DNA of 64,000 bases from Pedobacter cryoconitis (GCA_019352875.1 JAAAFW010000006.1:1146284-1210283); one strand, 5' to 3'; positions 8,095-16,725 are shown, counted from the first letter of the stretch. Program-made: numbers and translations. The notes: generated from the sequence alone by a model not told the origin.

Positions 8095-8340
8095 AATAAA
8101 CCAAACAAACTATTTATGAAGATTATCCTCCGGGCCGTAGCCGTCGAGGATGTTTTAATTCTAATTTACAGTCGTTGCATTCGGAATTTCGGCTGCTTTC
8201 TTTTGAACTTATATCTACAAAACGACGATTGTTCCGATCTAGTACGGGATAGCTATAAATCTTCAGGGATATTGAAATTCATGACGTTATCATGACTGCG
8301 GCTGTTCATAGCGCGGTTGTCTTAACCCTGAATTGAGACT
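8095..8340 (-). other. gene-free stretch, possible small structured RNA
   Basis: No supported gene between pnuC and the carB promoter. On the minus strand it ends at the terminator 8058-8094. It contains a hairpin at 8125-8151 with a 6-bp outer stem (ATCCTC/GAGGAT) and an inner GGC-TACG-GCC, a UNCG-class tetraloop. A stop-to-stop frame (8123-8278) has no ATG, GTG or TTG, and an 18-codon ATG frame (8253-8309) has no visible translation signal. A short non-coding RNA is possible. It resembles no RNA family I recognise. Confidence 0.3.
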
Positions 8341-8419
8341 AAAAATATCCAGTGCGCATTTAAAGCCGGAAAACTTAGGGTTTTTTGAAAAAAAAAGGCA
8401 TTTTTATCAGCTAATAATG

Positions 8420-8427
8420 TAACTTTG
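8420..8427 (+). promoter_or_regulatory. -7 element for carB
   Basis: TAACTTTG, a TAnnTTTG match, about 112 nt before the carB ATG. No TTG at ideal spacing. The leader begins at a CCCGAC/GTCGGG hairpin (8431-8448). Confidence 0.5.
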
Positions 8428-8430
8428 CAT

Positions 8431-8510
8431 CCCGACAGAACAGTCGGGCTTCCTTTCTAATATAGCAAGTATTCCCGCAAGCTATCAGGTCTCTAAGACC
8501 AGCATTTTTT
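8431..8510 (+). promoter_or_regulatory. structured carB leader
   Basis: Three small hairpins in the leader: CCCGAC/GTCGGG (8431-8448), TAGC/GCTA (about 8463-8484) and GGTCT/AGACC (8488-8500). A run of six Ts follows at 8505-8510, so the last resembles a weak terminator or attenuator. Its regulatory function is inferred only. Confidence 0.3.
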
Positions 8511-8539
8511 ACTAAAAACAAGTAGAATTTTAAAACCCT

Positions 8540-11356
8540 ATGCCTAAAGACACCTCCATACGTTCCGTATTGATTATTGGATCAGGACCTATTATCATTG
8601 GCCAAGCCTGTGAGTTTGATTACTCCGGCTCCCAGGCTGCGTTATCCCTCAAAGAAGAAGGAATTGAAGTTTCCATTATAAACTCCAATCCGGCTACAAT
8701 TATGACGGATAAGGTAATTGCAGACCATGTTTATCTCAGACCGCTGACGGTAGACTCTATTGAGCAGATTTTAATTGAACGGAATATCGATGCAGTCCTT
8801 CCAACTATGGGTGGACAAACCGCACTGAACCTTTGTAAAGAAGCAGAAGAACGTGGTGTGTGGGAAAAGCACGGTGTAAGAGTAATCGGTGTTGATGTTG
8901 CAGCAATTGAAAAAACTGAGAACAGAGAAGCATTCCGCCAGCTAATGGTAGATATCGGTGTAGGCGTTGCGCCTTCAAAAATCGCTAACTCTTTCCTGGA
9001 AGGTAAAGAAGCTGCACAGCAAATCGGTTATCCGCTGGTTATTCGCCCTTCTTATACACTGGGTGGATCAGGTGGTGGTTTCGTTCACAAGAAAGAAGAA
9101 TTTGATGCCGCGCTAAAACGTGGTCTGGAGGCATCTCCAACACACGAAGTATTGGTTGAGAAAGCTGTATTGGGCTGGAAAGAGTATGAGCTTGAGTTAT
9201 TAAGGGACAGTAATGACAATGTGATCATTATCTGCTCTATTGAAAACTTCGATCCAATGGGTATCCATACAGGAGACTCTATTACGGTTGCTCCGGCGAT
9301 GACGCTTTCTGATACCTGCTATCAGGAAATGCGTAATCAGGCAATTAAAATGATGCGTGCCATTGGTACTTTTGCCGGCGGATGTAACGTACAGTTCTCT
9401 GTTAATCCGGATAATGACGACATAATCGCTATTGAAATTAACCCAAGGGTTTCCCGCTCTTCAGCATTGGCAAGTAAAGCAACTGGTTATCCGATTGCGA
9501 AGATTGCTTCCAAACTGGCTATCGGTTATAACCTGGATGAAATAGAAAATCAGATTACTAAAACCACTTCAGCTTATTTTGAGCCGACGCTGGATTACGT
9601 AATCGTTAAGGTACCGCGCTGGAACTTTGATAAGTTCAAAGGTGCAAATATGGAGCTTGGTCTGCAGATGAAATCTGTAGGAGAGGTAATGGCTATCGGC
9701 CGTACCTTTATTGAAGCTCTTCAGAAAGCTTGTCAGAGTCTTGAAATCGGCCGTGCTGGTTTAGGTGCAGATGGAAAACATAACAGAAGCATCGACGAAA
9801 TTATGTACGGTCTGGAGCATGCAAGCTGGAACCGCTTATTCCTGATCAAAGATGCAATGAGCATGGGGGTTCCATTGGAATCTATCCGCAAAGTGACTAA
9901 AATTGATAAATGGTTTCTGGCACAGATTCAGGAACTTGTTTATCTGGAAACTGAGCTGAAACGTTATTCTCTGAATAATATCCCTAAAGACTTCTTCTTC
10001 AACTTGAAGCAGAAAGGTTTCTCTGATATTCAGATCGCTTACCTGTTGGGTAATGTAACTGAAGATGAGGTTTATGACCGCAGAAAAGCAATGGGTATCA
10101 GCAGGGTTTATAAAATGGTAGATACCTGTGCAGCTGAGTTCCCGGCACAAACCCCATATTTCTACTCGACTTTCGAGCAGGAGAACGAATCTATTCCTAC
10201 AGACAATAAAAAGGTAATTGTATTAGGTTCAGGACCTAACCGTATCGGACAAGGTATTGAATTTGATTATTCTTGTGTCCATGGTTTACTGGCTGCTAAA
10301 GAAAGTGGTTTTGAGGCAATCATGATCAACTGTAACCCGGAGACGGTTTCTACAGATTTCAACATGGCCGATAAGTTATACTTCGAGCCTGTATTCTGGG
10401 AACATGTACGTGAAATCATCGACCTGGAAAAACCAGTTGGTGTAATTGTACAGTTAGGTGGTCAGACTGCGTTGAAAATGGCAGAAAAACTGCATGAGAA
10501 TGGTATCAAAATCATTGGTACGTCTTATAATGATATGGATATCGCAGAAGATCGTGGCCGTTTCTCTGACCTGTTGAAAGAACTGGATATTCCTTATCCG
10601 AAATACGGTGTCGCAGAAAATGCAGAAGAAGCTATTGTTGTTGCAAATGAAGTAGGTTATCCGGTGTTGGTACGTCCAAGTTATGTATTGGGTGGTCAGG
10701 GGATGAGCATTGTAATCAATGATGAGGATCTGGAAAAGGCGGTAGTTAAACTATTGGGAGATCTTCCTGGTAACCGTGTACTGATTGATCACTTCCTGGA
10801 CAGGGCAGAAGAGACAGAGTCTGATTCTATCTGTGACGGAGAAGATGTACACATCGTTGGTTTAATGGAACACATTGAACCAGCAGGTATCCACTCTGGA
10901 GATTCATTTGCGGTATTGCCACCTTTCAGCTTGTCTGAAACTGTAATGAACAGTATGGAGACTTATTCTAAGAAAATCGCAAAAGCTTTAAATGTAATCG
11001 GCTTGCTGAACATTCAGTTTGCGGTTAAGGACGAAAAGGTATATGTGATTGAGGCGAATCCAAGAGCTTCCAGAACAGTTCCTTTCATTGCGAAGGCTTA
11101 TGACGTTCCTTACATTAACATTGCTGCAAAAGTGATGCTAGGTGTCAATAAACTGAAAGATTTCACGATCGAACGTAAGCTGGTTGGGTATGCGATTAAA
11201 GAACCTGTATTCTCTTATGATAAATTCCCTGAAGTTCCGAAAGAACTTGGACCAGAGATGAAATCTACAGGAGAGTCGATCCGCTTTATCAAAGATCTGG
11301 AAGACCCTTACTTTAGAAAATTATACACAGATAAATCTATGTATCTGTCTAAATAA
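8540..11356 (+). CDS. carB: carbamoyl-phosphate synthase large subunit, lacking the MGS domain
   Basis: 938 residues. CarB makes carbamoyl phosphate from bicarbonate, glutamine-derived ammonia and two ATP, for pyrimidines and arginine. Both halves begin with the nucleotide-binding strand (SVLIIGSGPIIIGQACEFDYSG at the N-terminus, IVLGSGPNRIGQGIEFDYS near 558) and carry ATP-grasp cores with RPSYTLGGSGGG and RPSYVLGGQGMS. The oligomerisation segment lies between them. The protein stops at LYTDKSMYLSK, right after the second ATP-grasp domain. The roughly 135-residue MGS-like allosteric domain of the E. coli enzyme (about 1073 residues) is missing, so UMP/ornithine control through it is not expected. 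Shortened CarB proteins occur in other Bacteroidota. carA is not in the window. Confidence 0.97.
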   Translation: MPKDTSIRSVLIIGSGPIIIGQACEFDYSGSQAALSLKEEGIEVSIINSNPATIMTDKVIADHVYLRPLTVDSIEQILIERNIDAVLPTMGGQTALNLCKEAEERGVWEKHGVRVIGVDVAAIEKTENREAFRQLMVDIGVGVAPSKIANSFLEGKEAAQQIGYPLVIRPSYTLGGSGGGFVHKKEEFDAALKRGLEASPTHEVLVEKAVLGWKEYELELLRDSNDNVIIICSIENFDPMGIHTGDSITVAPAMTLSDTCYQEMRNQAIKMMRAIGTFAGGCNVQFSVNPDNDDIIAIEINPRVSRSSALASKATGYPIAKIASKLAIGYNLDEIENQITKTTSAYFEPTLDYVIVKVPRWNFDKFKGANMELGLQMKSVGEVMAIGRTFIEALQKACQSLEIGRAGLGADGKHNRSIDEIMYGLEHASWNRLFLIKDAMSMGVPLESIRKVTKIDKWFLAQIQELVYLETELKRYSLNNIPKDFFFNLKQKGFSDIQIAYLLGNVTEDEVYDRRKAMGISRVYKMVDTCAAEFPAQTPYFYSTFEQENESIPTDNKKVIVLGSGPNRIGQGIEFDYSCVHGLLAAKESGFEAIMINCNPETVSTDFNMADKLYFEPVFWEHVREIIDLEKPVGVIVQLGGQTALKMAEKLHENGIKIIGTSYNDMDIAEDRGRFSDLLKELDIPYPKYGVAENAEEAIVVANEVGYPVLVRPSYVLGGQGMSIVINDEDLEKAVVKLLGDLPGNRVLIDHFLDRAEETESDSICDGEDVHIVGLMEHIEPAGIHSGDSFAVLPPFSLSETVMNSMETYSKKIAKALNVIGLLNIQFAVKDEKVYVIEANPRASRTVPFIAKAYDVPYINIAAKVMLGVNKLKDFTIERKLVGYAIKEPVFSYDKFPEVPKELGPEMKSTGESIRFIKDLEDPYFRKLYTDKSMYLSK

Positions 11357-11396
11357 TTATATGATGGTGCGTTCGTGAATGCACCATTTATTTAAG

Positions 11397-11432
11397 AGCC
11401 CTGATATCTTATAACGATATCAGGGCTTTTTT
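11397..11432. terminator. bidirectional terminator between carB and the DUF4920 gene
   Basis: A perfect 12-bp stem (AGCCCTGATATC and its complement, 7-nt loop) followed by Ts on the plus strand. It lies between convergent genes. A weaker GGTGC/GCACC hairpin is at 11366-11386. Confidence 0.85.
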
Positions 11433-11443
11433 ATGATTATAGA

Positions 11444-11917
11444 TCAGGGTTTATCTGACAGAATAACTACGCCGGTTGCCTCGTAAGCAATTTCTGCTTT
11501 TGGGCCGGTGATCCTGGCAATCTCTTCCGGAGACTTCTTCGCATCCTCTGCATAATGACGAAGTTTTTCCATGGAGATCGTTTGTTGTCTGGCCACGCCA
11601 TCAAGAACCACCGTCTTTCCCTCAATATCCAGAGGCATAAAAAAGGCATAATCTTTAAATGTAACCCGCATAGCTTCACCTTCTGGTGTTTTTAAAGTCA
11701 TCCAGCAACCTTTTTTCTTGCAGACCTCAATAACTTCTCCCGTTATCTTCATTGGTGCTTCCTGCTGCGTACCCAGTTGTTTTTCTATAGCAGCAACAGC
11801 TATGGGTTTGCCGGGGGTTACACCCGCGCCGAGGGAGGTTCCCTTAAAGACGGGTTCCTGCGCCACTGCTGCAAGACTGAGCAGACAGCAGCTAAATACG
11901 AGTAGTAGTTTTTTCAT
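11444..11917 (-). CDS. DUF4920 domain periplasmic protein
   Basis: 157 residues with a clear signal peptide (1-20, ending AAVAQ). The mature part has the DUF4920 hallmark CKKKGCWMTL with two cysteines (66 and 71), followed by MRVTFKDYAFFMP. The cysteine pair could bind metal or form a disulfide, but the family function is unknown. It has its own short upstream region and converges on carB across a shared terminator, so its neighbours say nothing about its role. Confidence 0.8.
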   Translation of the reverse strand: MKKLLLVFSCCLLSLAAVAQEPVFKGTSLGAGVTPGKPIAVAAIEKQLGTQQEAPMKITGEVIEVCKKKGCWMTLKTPEGEAMRVTFKDYAFFMPLDIEGKTVVLDGVARQQTISMEKLRHYAEDAKKSPEEIARITGPKAEIAYEATGVVILSDKP

Positions 11918-11978
11918 GGCGTTATAATGAGCTGATGTTTAATTATTTAGAATACTAATCTAATCAAATCAACCGATG

Positions 11979-13355
11979 TTATCCAAACAATAAATTAAAT
12001 ACGTCCTCAATCTTATTCACGCCGGTAATTTCCAGAGAATATTTCTCCCTGCTAATTCCCTTAAGGTTGTAATTGGAAACAAAAATTCTCTCGAATCCAA
12101 GTTTATCCGCTTCTGCAATCCGTTGTTCAATCCGGTTAACTGCGCGTATTTCTCCTGATAAACCAACTTCTGCCGCGAAACATATTTTAGAAGAGACGGG
12201 AATATCCTCATGAGATGATATAATGGCTGCCAGAATTGCCAGGTCAATAGCGGGGTCTTCTACTTTAATTCCACCTGCGATATTGAGGAAAACATCTCTG
12301 GTACTCAAACGGAATCCGCATCTTTTTTCCAGCACAGCCAGCAGCATGTTCATTCTTCGCGTATCAAAGCCCGTTGCAGAGCGCTGAGGAGTTCCGTAAG
12401 CCGCGGCGCTAACCAATGCCTGGGTTTCAATAAGCATCGGTCTGGCGCCTTCTAAAGTTGCTGAAATCGCAATGCCGCTCAATTCCTCGTCACGCTGACT
12501 TAGTAAAATTTCCGACGGATTTGAAACCTGTCTTAGTCCGGCGCTGTGCATTGCGTAGATGCCCAGTTCCGCTGCGGCACCAAACCGGTTTTTGATAGAA
12601 CGAAGAATGCGGTATACATGATGCCTGTCACCCTCGAACTGTAATACAGTATCAACCATATGCTCCAGGATTTTGGGCCCCGCGATCGTACCGTCTTTCG
12701 TAATATGCCCGATCAAAAATACCGGAACGCCGGTTTCTTTTGCGAATCTCAATAACTCGGCGGTGCATTCCCTTACCTGGGAGACACTGCCTGGTGTAGA
12801 TTCAATATGAGCAGAATGCAGCGTCTGAATGGAATCTATAATCAACACCTCTGGTTCCAGCAGTTCTATCTGTTTAAAGATATTTTGAGTGGAGGTTTCT
12901 GTCAGGATATAACAATCTGCCGCCGGGTCGGTGGTAATCCGTTCCGCACGCATTTTAATTTGCTGCTCACTTTCCTCTCCGGATATATAAAGTACTTTTC
13001 TGTCCCGAATATTTAAAGCCAGCTGGAGCATCAGCGTAGACTTGCCGATACCAGGTTCTCCGCCTATCAAAATTACAGAACCGGCAACCAGCCCGCCACC
13101 AAGTACACGATCCAGCTCCAGATCGCTGGTTGAAATTTTCTTTTCGGCCGTAGAAGCGATTTCAGTTACGCGGTTGGGTTTGCTTGCTCTTTTTCCACTG
13201 CTGGAAGTTTGCCACGCGGCGGCACCGGAACCCGGTTTTTCGATCACTTCTTCTACGAAGGTATTCCAGGAGTTACAAGAAGGACATTTGCCAAGCCATT
13301 TGGCGGATTCATATCCGCAGCTCTGACAAAAATATGCTGATTTAGTTTTAGCCAA
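11979..13355 (-). CDS. radA: DNA repair protein RadA (Sms)
   Basis: 458 residues, the usual length. An N-terminal four-cysteine zinc finger (Cys10, 13, 24, 27) is followed by a RecA-like ATPase with Walker A GGEPGIGKST (98-107), the RadA-specific KNRFG motif (255-259) and a C-terminal Lon-protease-like domain (about 290-455). RadA is a branch-migrating helicase that helps process recombination intermediates. The start is TTG (MAKTKSAYF), directly ahead of the zinc finger. It lies downstream of rng on the same strand, with a terminator between them, so it is probably a separate unit. Confidence 0.97.
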   Translation of the reverse strand: MAKTKSAYFCQSCGYESAKWLGKCPSCNSWNTFVEEVIEKPGSGAAAWQTSSSGKRASKPNRVTEIASTAEKKISTSDLELDRVLGGGLVAGSVILIGGEPGIGKSTLMLQLALNIRDRKVLYISGEESEQQIKMRAERITTDPAADCYILTETSTQNIFKQIELLEPEVLIIDSIQTLHSAHIESTPGSVSQVRECTAELLRFAKETGVPVFLIGHITKDGTIAGPKILEHMVDTVLQFEGDRHHVYRILRSIKNRFGAAAELGIYAMHSAGLRQVSNPSEILLSQRDEELSGIAISATLEGARPMLIETQALVSAAAYGTPQRSATGFDTRRMNMLLAVLEKRCGFRLSTRDVFLNIAGGIKVEDPAIDLAILAAIISSHEDIPVSSKICFAAEVGLSGEIRAVNRIEQRIAEADKLGFERIFVSNYNLKGISREKYSLEITGVNKIEDVFNLLFG

Positions 13356-13409
13356 TGGATTTTTTTTGAGTACGAATTTAAATGATTCCTGCCAGAAAAA
13401 GGCTATGAA

Positions 13410-13451
13410 ATAAAGAAGCCTGGCTGCAGGTGCAGTCAGGCTTTCTTTATT
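13410..13451 (-). terminator. terminator after rng
   Basis: A near-perfect stem (AATAAAGAAGCCTG pairing with CAGGCTTTCTTTATT, inner CTGCA/TGCAG) about 20 nt past the rng stop on the minus strand. Confidence 0.75.
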
Positions 13452-13469
13452 ATGTTTTGAACATGGGTT

Positions 13470-15020
13470 TTACAACTTTATTTCTTCGTCCTTGGAAGAG
13501 ATAAAATGAAACTCAGTTAATAAGTAAGAAGGAACGGCCTTCACTTTTATGCGCTGTCCGAATTTAAAGAACCATTTCCACTGAAGCGAATAAATACCTT
13601 TTTTGATAAAGGCTTCAATGTACGGGTGGACGCAAAGCGTAATGTCTTTCTCATTTTGCTCCCGTAAAATATAGTTCATATTGCTTTCAATATCGTCCAT
13701 CAGTACGATACTGGCTTTAATTTCACCTGAACCATGACACATCGGACATACTTCACTGGTTACGATATTCATTTCCGGGCGTACACGCTGGCGGGTAATC
13801 TGTACCAGTCCGAATTTACTCGGTGGAAGGATGGTATGTTTAGCACGGTCAAGCTGCATCAGCTCTCTCAGGTAGTCAAACAACATTTTACGGTTTACCG
13901 GTTTGTGCATGTCGATAAAATCGATTACCACTATACCGCCCATATCACGTAATCTGAGCTGCCTTGCAATTTCTTTAGCCGCTTCTTTGTTCACCTGAAG
14001 CGCATTGTCTTCCTGGTTTTCCTTATTAGCAGTCCGGTTACCGCTGTTCACGTCAATTACGTGCAGGGCTTCCGTATGTTCAACAACCAGGTAGGCACCG
14101 CCTGCGAGGTTTACAGTTTTTCCGAAGCCGTTTTTAATCTGCTTCTCAATGCCGAAGTGTTCGAAAATTGGTTCTTTATGTTTATATGGCTTAACGATTT
14201 TCTCCATATCAGGTGAAATCTCGTGTACATAAGAACGGATATCTTCAAACAGGCCGTTGTCGTTTACATATACGTTGGTGAAATCTGTACTCAGAATATC
14301 ACGAATGAGGGTAGACGTTCTGTCCATTTCTCCCCAAACACGTTTAGAAGGTTCAGCGTCCGGCAGTTTTTTAATGAAATTTTCCCATTTGGAAACGGAA
14401 TCCAGCAAATCCTTCTGTAATTCCTCTACTCCCTTACCTTCAGAAACAGTTCTGATGATAACACCGAAGTTTTTCGGCTTGATACTTTCTATAATCTTTT
14501 TCAGGCGGTTACGCTCTGTATTACTTTTAATTTTTTTGGAAATGGAAATTACATTGGAAAATGGGACTAATACAATATAACGTCCTGCAATAGAAAGATC
14601 GGAGCTTAAACGCGGACCTTTAGTCGAAATAGGCTCTTTAGCTATTTGGACAGGTATGAGCATGTTTTTGGTAACAACTTCAGATATTTTGCCAGCCTTG
14701 TTAATATCGGCTTCCAGCTTTAAATTATCTAATAGAGTACCGCTAACACTGCCATTCCGCTTAATTTTAGTAAGCTTTAATAAAGATTGAACTTGCGGAC
14801 CCAGATCGAAATAATGCAAAAAGGCATCTTTCTCATAACCTACATCAACAAACGCTGCATTTAGTCCCGGCATGATTTTTTTAATGCGGCCTAAATAGAT
14901 ATCGCCTACGGCGTAGTTTGTGTTGACGTGTTCCTTATGAAGTTCTACAAGTTGTTTGTCTTCAATCAAAGCTATGGTTACTCCCGCGGGAGATGAATCG
15001 ATAATTAATTCCTTTACCAA
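13470..15020 (-). CDS. rng: ribonuclease E/G (RNase G)
   Basis: 516 residues, the usual size for the Bacteroidota RNase G-type enzyme without the long RNase E scaffold tail. An S1-like RNA-binding domain is near the N-terminus (VGDIYLGRIKKIMPGLNAAFVDVG, about 38-61), followed by the RNase H-like and DNase I-like catalytic parts with VIDVNSGNRT and GGIVVIDFIDM, where the Mg2+-binding aspartates lie. The zinc-link cysteines are in CPMCHGSG. It makes endonucleolytic cuts in AU-rich single-stranded RNA for rRNA maturation and mRNA turnover. The start is TTG (MVKELIID). The 29-residue basic protein is encoded about 150 nt upstream, with a strong terminator between. Confidence 0.95.
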   Translation of the reverse strand: MVKELIIDSSPAGVTIALIEDKQLVELHKEHVNTNYAVGDIYLGRIKKIMPGLNAAFVDVGYEKDAFLHYFDLGPQVQSLLKLTKIKRNGSVSGTLLDNLKLEADINKAGKISEVVTKNMLIPVQIAKEPISTKGPRLSSDLSIAGRYIVLVPFSNVISISKKIKSNTERNRLKKIIESIKPKNFGVIIRTVSEGKGVEELQKDLLDSVSKWENFIKKLPDAEPSKRVWGEMDRTSTLIRDILSTDFTNVYVNDNGLFEDIRSYVHEISPDMEKIVKPYKHKEPIFEHFGIEKQIKNGFGKTVNLAGGAYLVVEHTEALHVIDVNSGNRTANKENQEDNALQVNKEAAKEIARQLRLRDMGGIVVIDFIDMHKPVNRKMLFDYLRELMQLDRAKHTILPPSKFGLVQITRQRVRPEMNIVTSEVCPMCHGSGEIKASIVLMDDIESNMNYILREQNEKDITLCVHPYIEAFIKKGIYSLQWKWFFKFGQRIKVKAVPSYLLTEFHFISSKDEEIKL

Positions 15021-15097
15021 AAGCTTTACATTTTAAGGGTTTGCGGCCCTTTTTAAACACATGGACTGAAGAGCGTGTATTTTAAAACAGGCTCTAT

Positions 15098-15160
15098 AAA
15101 AAAAAAGAGCAACGAATAACAGATACCCGGTCATCCCAGGTATCTGCCATTCGTTGTTCA
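15098..15160 (-). terminator. strong terminator after the AURKAIP1/COX24-type gene
   Basis: A long stem (about 20 bp with few mismatches, GAACAACGAATGGCAG pairing across GGTATCTG...CGTTGCTC) followed by nine or more Ts on the minus strand. It isolates the tiny gene from rng. Confidence 0.85.
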
Positions 15161-15173
15161 TGAAAAACAATTC

Positions 15174-15263
15174 CTATTTTTTCTTATGTCTGTTTTTTCT
15201 TAAACGTTTTTTACGTTTGTGGGTGGCCATTTTATGTCTTTTTCTTTTTTTACCGCTTGGCAT
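15174..15263 (-). CDS. 29-residue AURKAIP1/COX24-type basic protein
   Basis: A complete ATG-to-TAG frame encoding 29 residues, about two thirds Lys, Arg or His, beginning MPSGKKRKRHK and ending RKNRHKKK. The KRKRHKMATHKRKKRLRKNR pattern is that of the AURKAIP1/COX24 domain (DUF1713), related to mitochondrial ribosomal protein mS38. In Bacteroidota these mini-proteins are conserved and probably ribosome-associated. It lies between a TPR gene and rng with its own terminator, so it is likely a short separate transcript. Length cut-offs would miss it. Ribosome binding is inferred from family likeness and composition. Confidence 0.85.
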   Translation of the reverse strand: MPSGKKRKRHKMATHKRKKRLRKNRHKKK

Positions 15264-15299
15264 AACTTTTAGGTTTAAATATTTTAATAAATCTGTTTA

Positions 15300-16160
15300 T
15301 TAACTTTTGTTTTTCAGCTCAGCCACTTTCTTATCAATGAAAGATGATAAGGTTGGATTCGCTGCTAACTTTTTACTGCTTAAGTAAGCATCGATAGCTT
15401 CCTTATTTTTTCCCAGGTTTTCATAAGCCGTTCCCAGATAAAAGTAAGCATCTGGTGTAGGTTTCATGGCAATGATATCATTGAACCTGGTAATTGCTTT
15501 ATCAAATTGTCCGGATTTGATCGCAAACGTACCCAGACTCATATTAGCTCTCAGGTTTTTTGGATCTTTTTTAACTACATCCAGTAACATGGCAATTCCC
15601 GACATTGGTGCACCCATACCATTAACGATGGTAATTCCCAAACCTGTTTTTGCATCCAGGTTAGTGGAGTCAAGTGCAAAAGCGTTGGTATAAGCCATAT
15701 TTGCTTTCTGTAATAATACCGGTGTTGTTACACTATCTGTTGTCGTATCATACGCTTTCATCAGCCTGCCGCCAGCAGCTAACCAGTTATTCAGGGTCTG
15801 CTCTTTATTGGCAACGATTTCAAGGTATAATGCACTTGGTATAGTTTGTTCAACATCGTCCCATTTTTGTGCCAGTACTTTAGCGGCATTCAGCTGATCA
15901 TCGCCTGAAGCAGCCTGATAAGCATTTTCCAATGTAGCGATTTCTGCTGCTAAGTTAGCATTAATGGTGTTTTTTGCTTCAGTAGACACCTCAGTGAGGT
16001 TAATCGTACTATTTGCGGAAGATAACTGACCACCAGCCGGAACTCCGGCCTTCTCCTCCTTTGGTTTCACTAAGCCCTTAATATCTCTAGTAAACAAAAA
16101 AGCAACCAGCAGTACAACTGCCGCAATAATTAGTGTTTGTTTAGATCGGATAGTGTTCAT
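15300..16160 (-). CDS. membrane-anchored tetratricopeptide repeat protein
   Basis: 286 residues. One N-terminal transmembrane helix (about 7-25, LIIAAVVLLVAFLF) is followed by a low-complexity linker and a helical region. At least three TPR-like units lie in the C-terminal half (NMAYTNAFALDSTNLDAKTGLG, ANMSLGTFAIKSGQFDKAITRF, AYFYLGTAYENLGKNKEAIDAY). TPRs mediate protein-protein contacts and no catalytic motif is present. The HU gene ends 9 nt upstream on the same strand, so they are probably co-transcribed, which suggests a housekeeping role. The precise function is unknown. Confidence 0.8.
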   Translation of the reverse strand: MNTIRSKQTLIIAAVVLLVAFLFTRDIKGLVKPKEEKAGVPAGGQLSSANSTINLTEVSTEAKNTINANLAAEIATLENAYQAASGDDQLNAAKVLAQKWDDVEQTIPSALYLEIVANKEQTLNNWLAAGGRLMKAYDTTTDSVTTPVLLQKANMAYTNAFALDSTNLDAKTGLGITIVNGMGAPMSGIAMLLDVVKKDPKNLRANMSLGTFAIKSGQFDKAITRFNDIIAMKPTPDAYFYLGTAYENLGKNKEAIDAYLSSKKLAANPTLSSFIDKKVAELKNKS

Positions 16161-16169
16161 TTCTTTGAT

Positions 16170-16472
16170 TTAGGCCTCTACGCTCAGTTTTTTGGTGTTG
16201 TTTTTCACTTTGTCAACAAATACTTTTGCTGGTTTAAAACTTGGTACGAAGTGCTCAGGGATGATAATTGCAGTGTTTTTGGAAATATTCCTTGCAGTTT
16301 TCTGTGCTCTTTTCTTCACAACAAAACTACCAAAACCCCTAACATATACATTCTCGCCACCGATCATACTGGTTTTGATGACTTTGAAAAACGCCTCAAC
16401 GGTCTCTTGTACATCTACCTTTTCAATTCCTGTTTTCGTTGATATTTCTGAAATAATATCTGCCTTAGTCAT
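16170..16472 (-). CDS. HU/IHF-family DNA-binding protein
   Basis: 100 residues with the HU fold: two N-terminal helices (MTKADIISEISTKTG...), the dimer core VYVRGFGSFVVKKR, and an arm-like NISKNTAIIIPEHFVPSFKPAK segment with the proline used to intercalate DNA. It bends and compacts DNA. It is followed closely by the TPR gene. A -7 element lies upstream (16525-16532), giving a leader of about 50 nt. HU and IHF subunits cannot be told apart reliably here. Confidence 0.93.
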   Translation of the reverse strand: MTKADIISEISTKTGIEKVDVQETVEAFFKVIKTSMIGGENVYVRGFGSFVVKKRAQKTARNISKNTAIIIPEHFVPSFKPAKVFVDKVKNNTKKLSVEA

Positions 16473-16524
16473 ATTTTCTATTATTAATTGTTGTGTGTTT
16501 AATATTATAAGTGATTTGGGGTTG

Positions 16525-16532
16525 CAAAAGTA
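16525..16532 (-). promoter_or_regulatory. -7 element for the HU gene
   Basis: TACTTTTG on the minus strand, 52 nt before the HU ATG. No clear -33 TTG at ideal spacing. Confidence 0.5.
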
Positions 16533-16717
16533 TTGCTTTTTAATGAGATAGGAAAATAAAAGATCAATTATTTATCTGCTGAACTATCAGGGAATTGCAA
16601 GTTTTGTGTTTGCTACATCTTCCGAAAGCGTTTGACGGGATGTGCCGGATTACACTTATTTTAGCTACAAAGGGAAAAAAAATTGTTTAAAAATGCAATC
16701 TGCTGACAGATTACAGG

Positions 16718-16725
16718 TATTTTTG
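16718..16725 (+). promoter_or_regulatory. -7 element abutting the mutY start
   Basis: TATTTTTG with only 5 nt before the mutY ATG at 16731. If used, the transcript starts at or beside the start codon. Confidence 0.5.

Noticed and set aside
8253-8309. 18-codon ATG frame on the minus strand
   Set aside because: Too short to support, with no family and no clear promoter spacing. Mentioned only within the possible RNA region.
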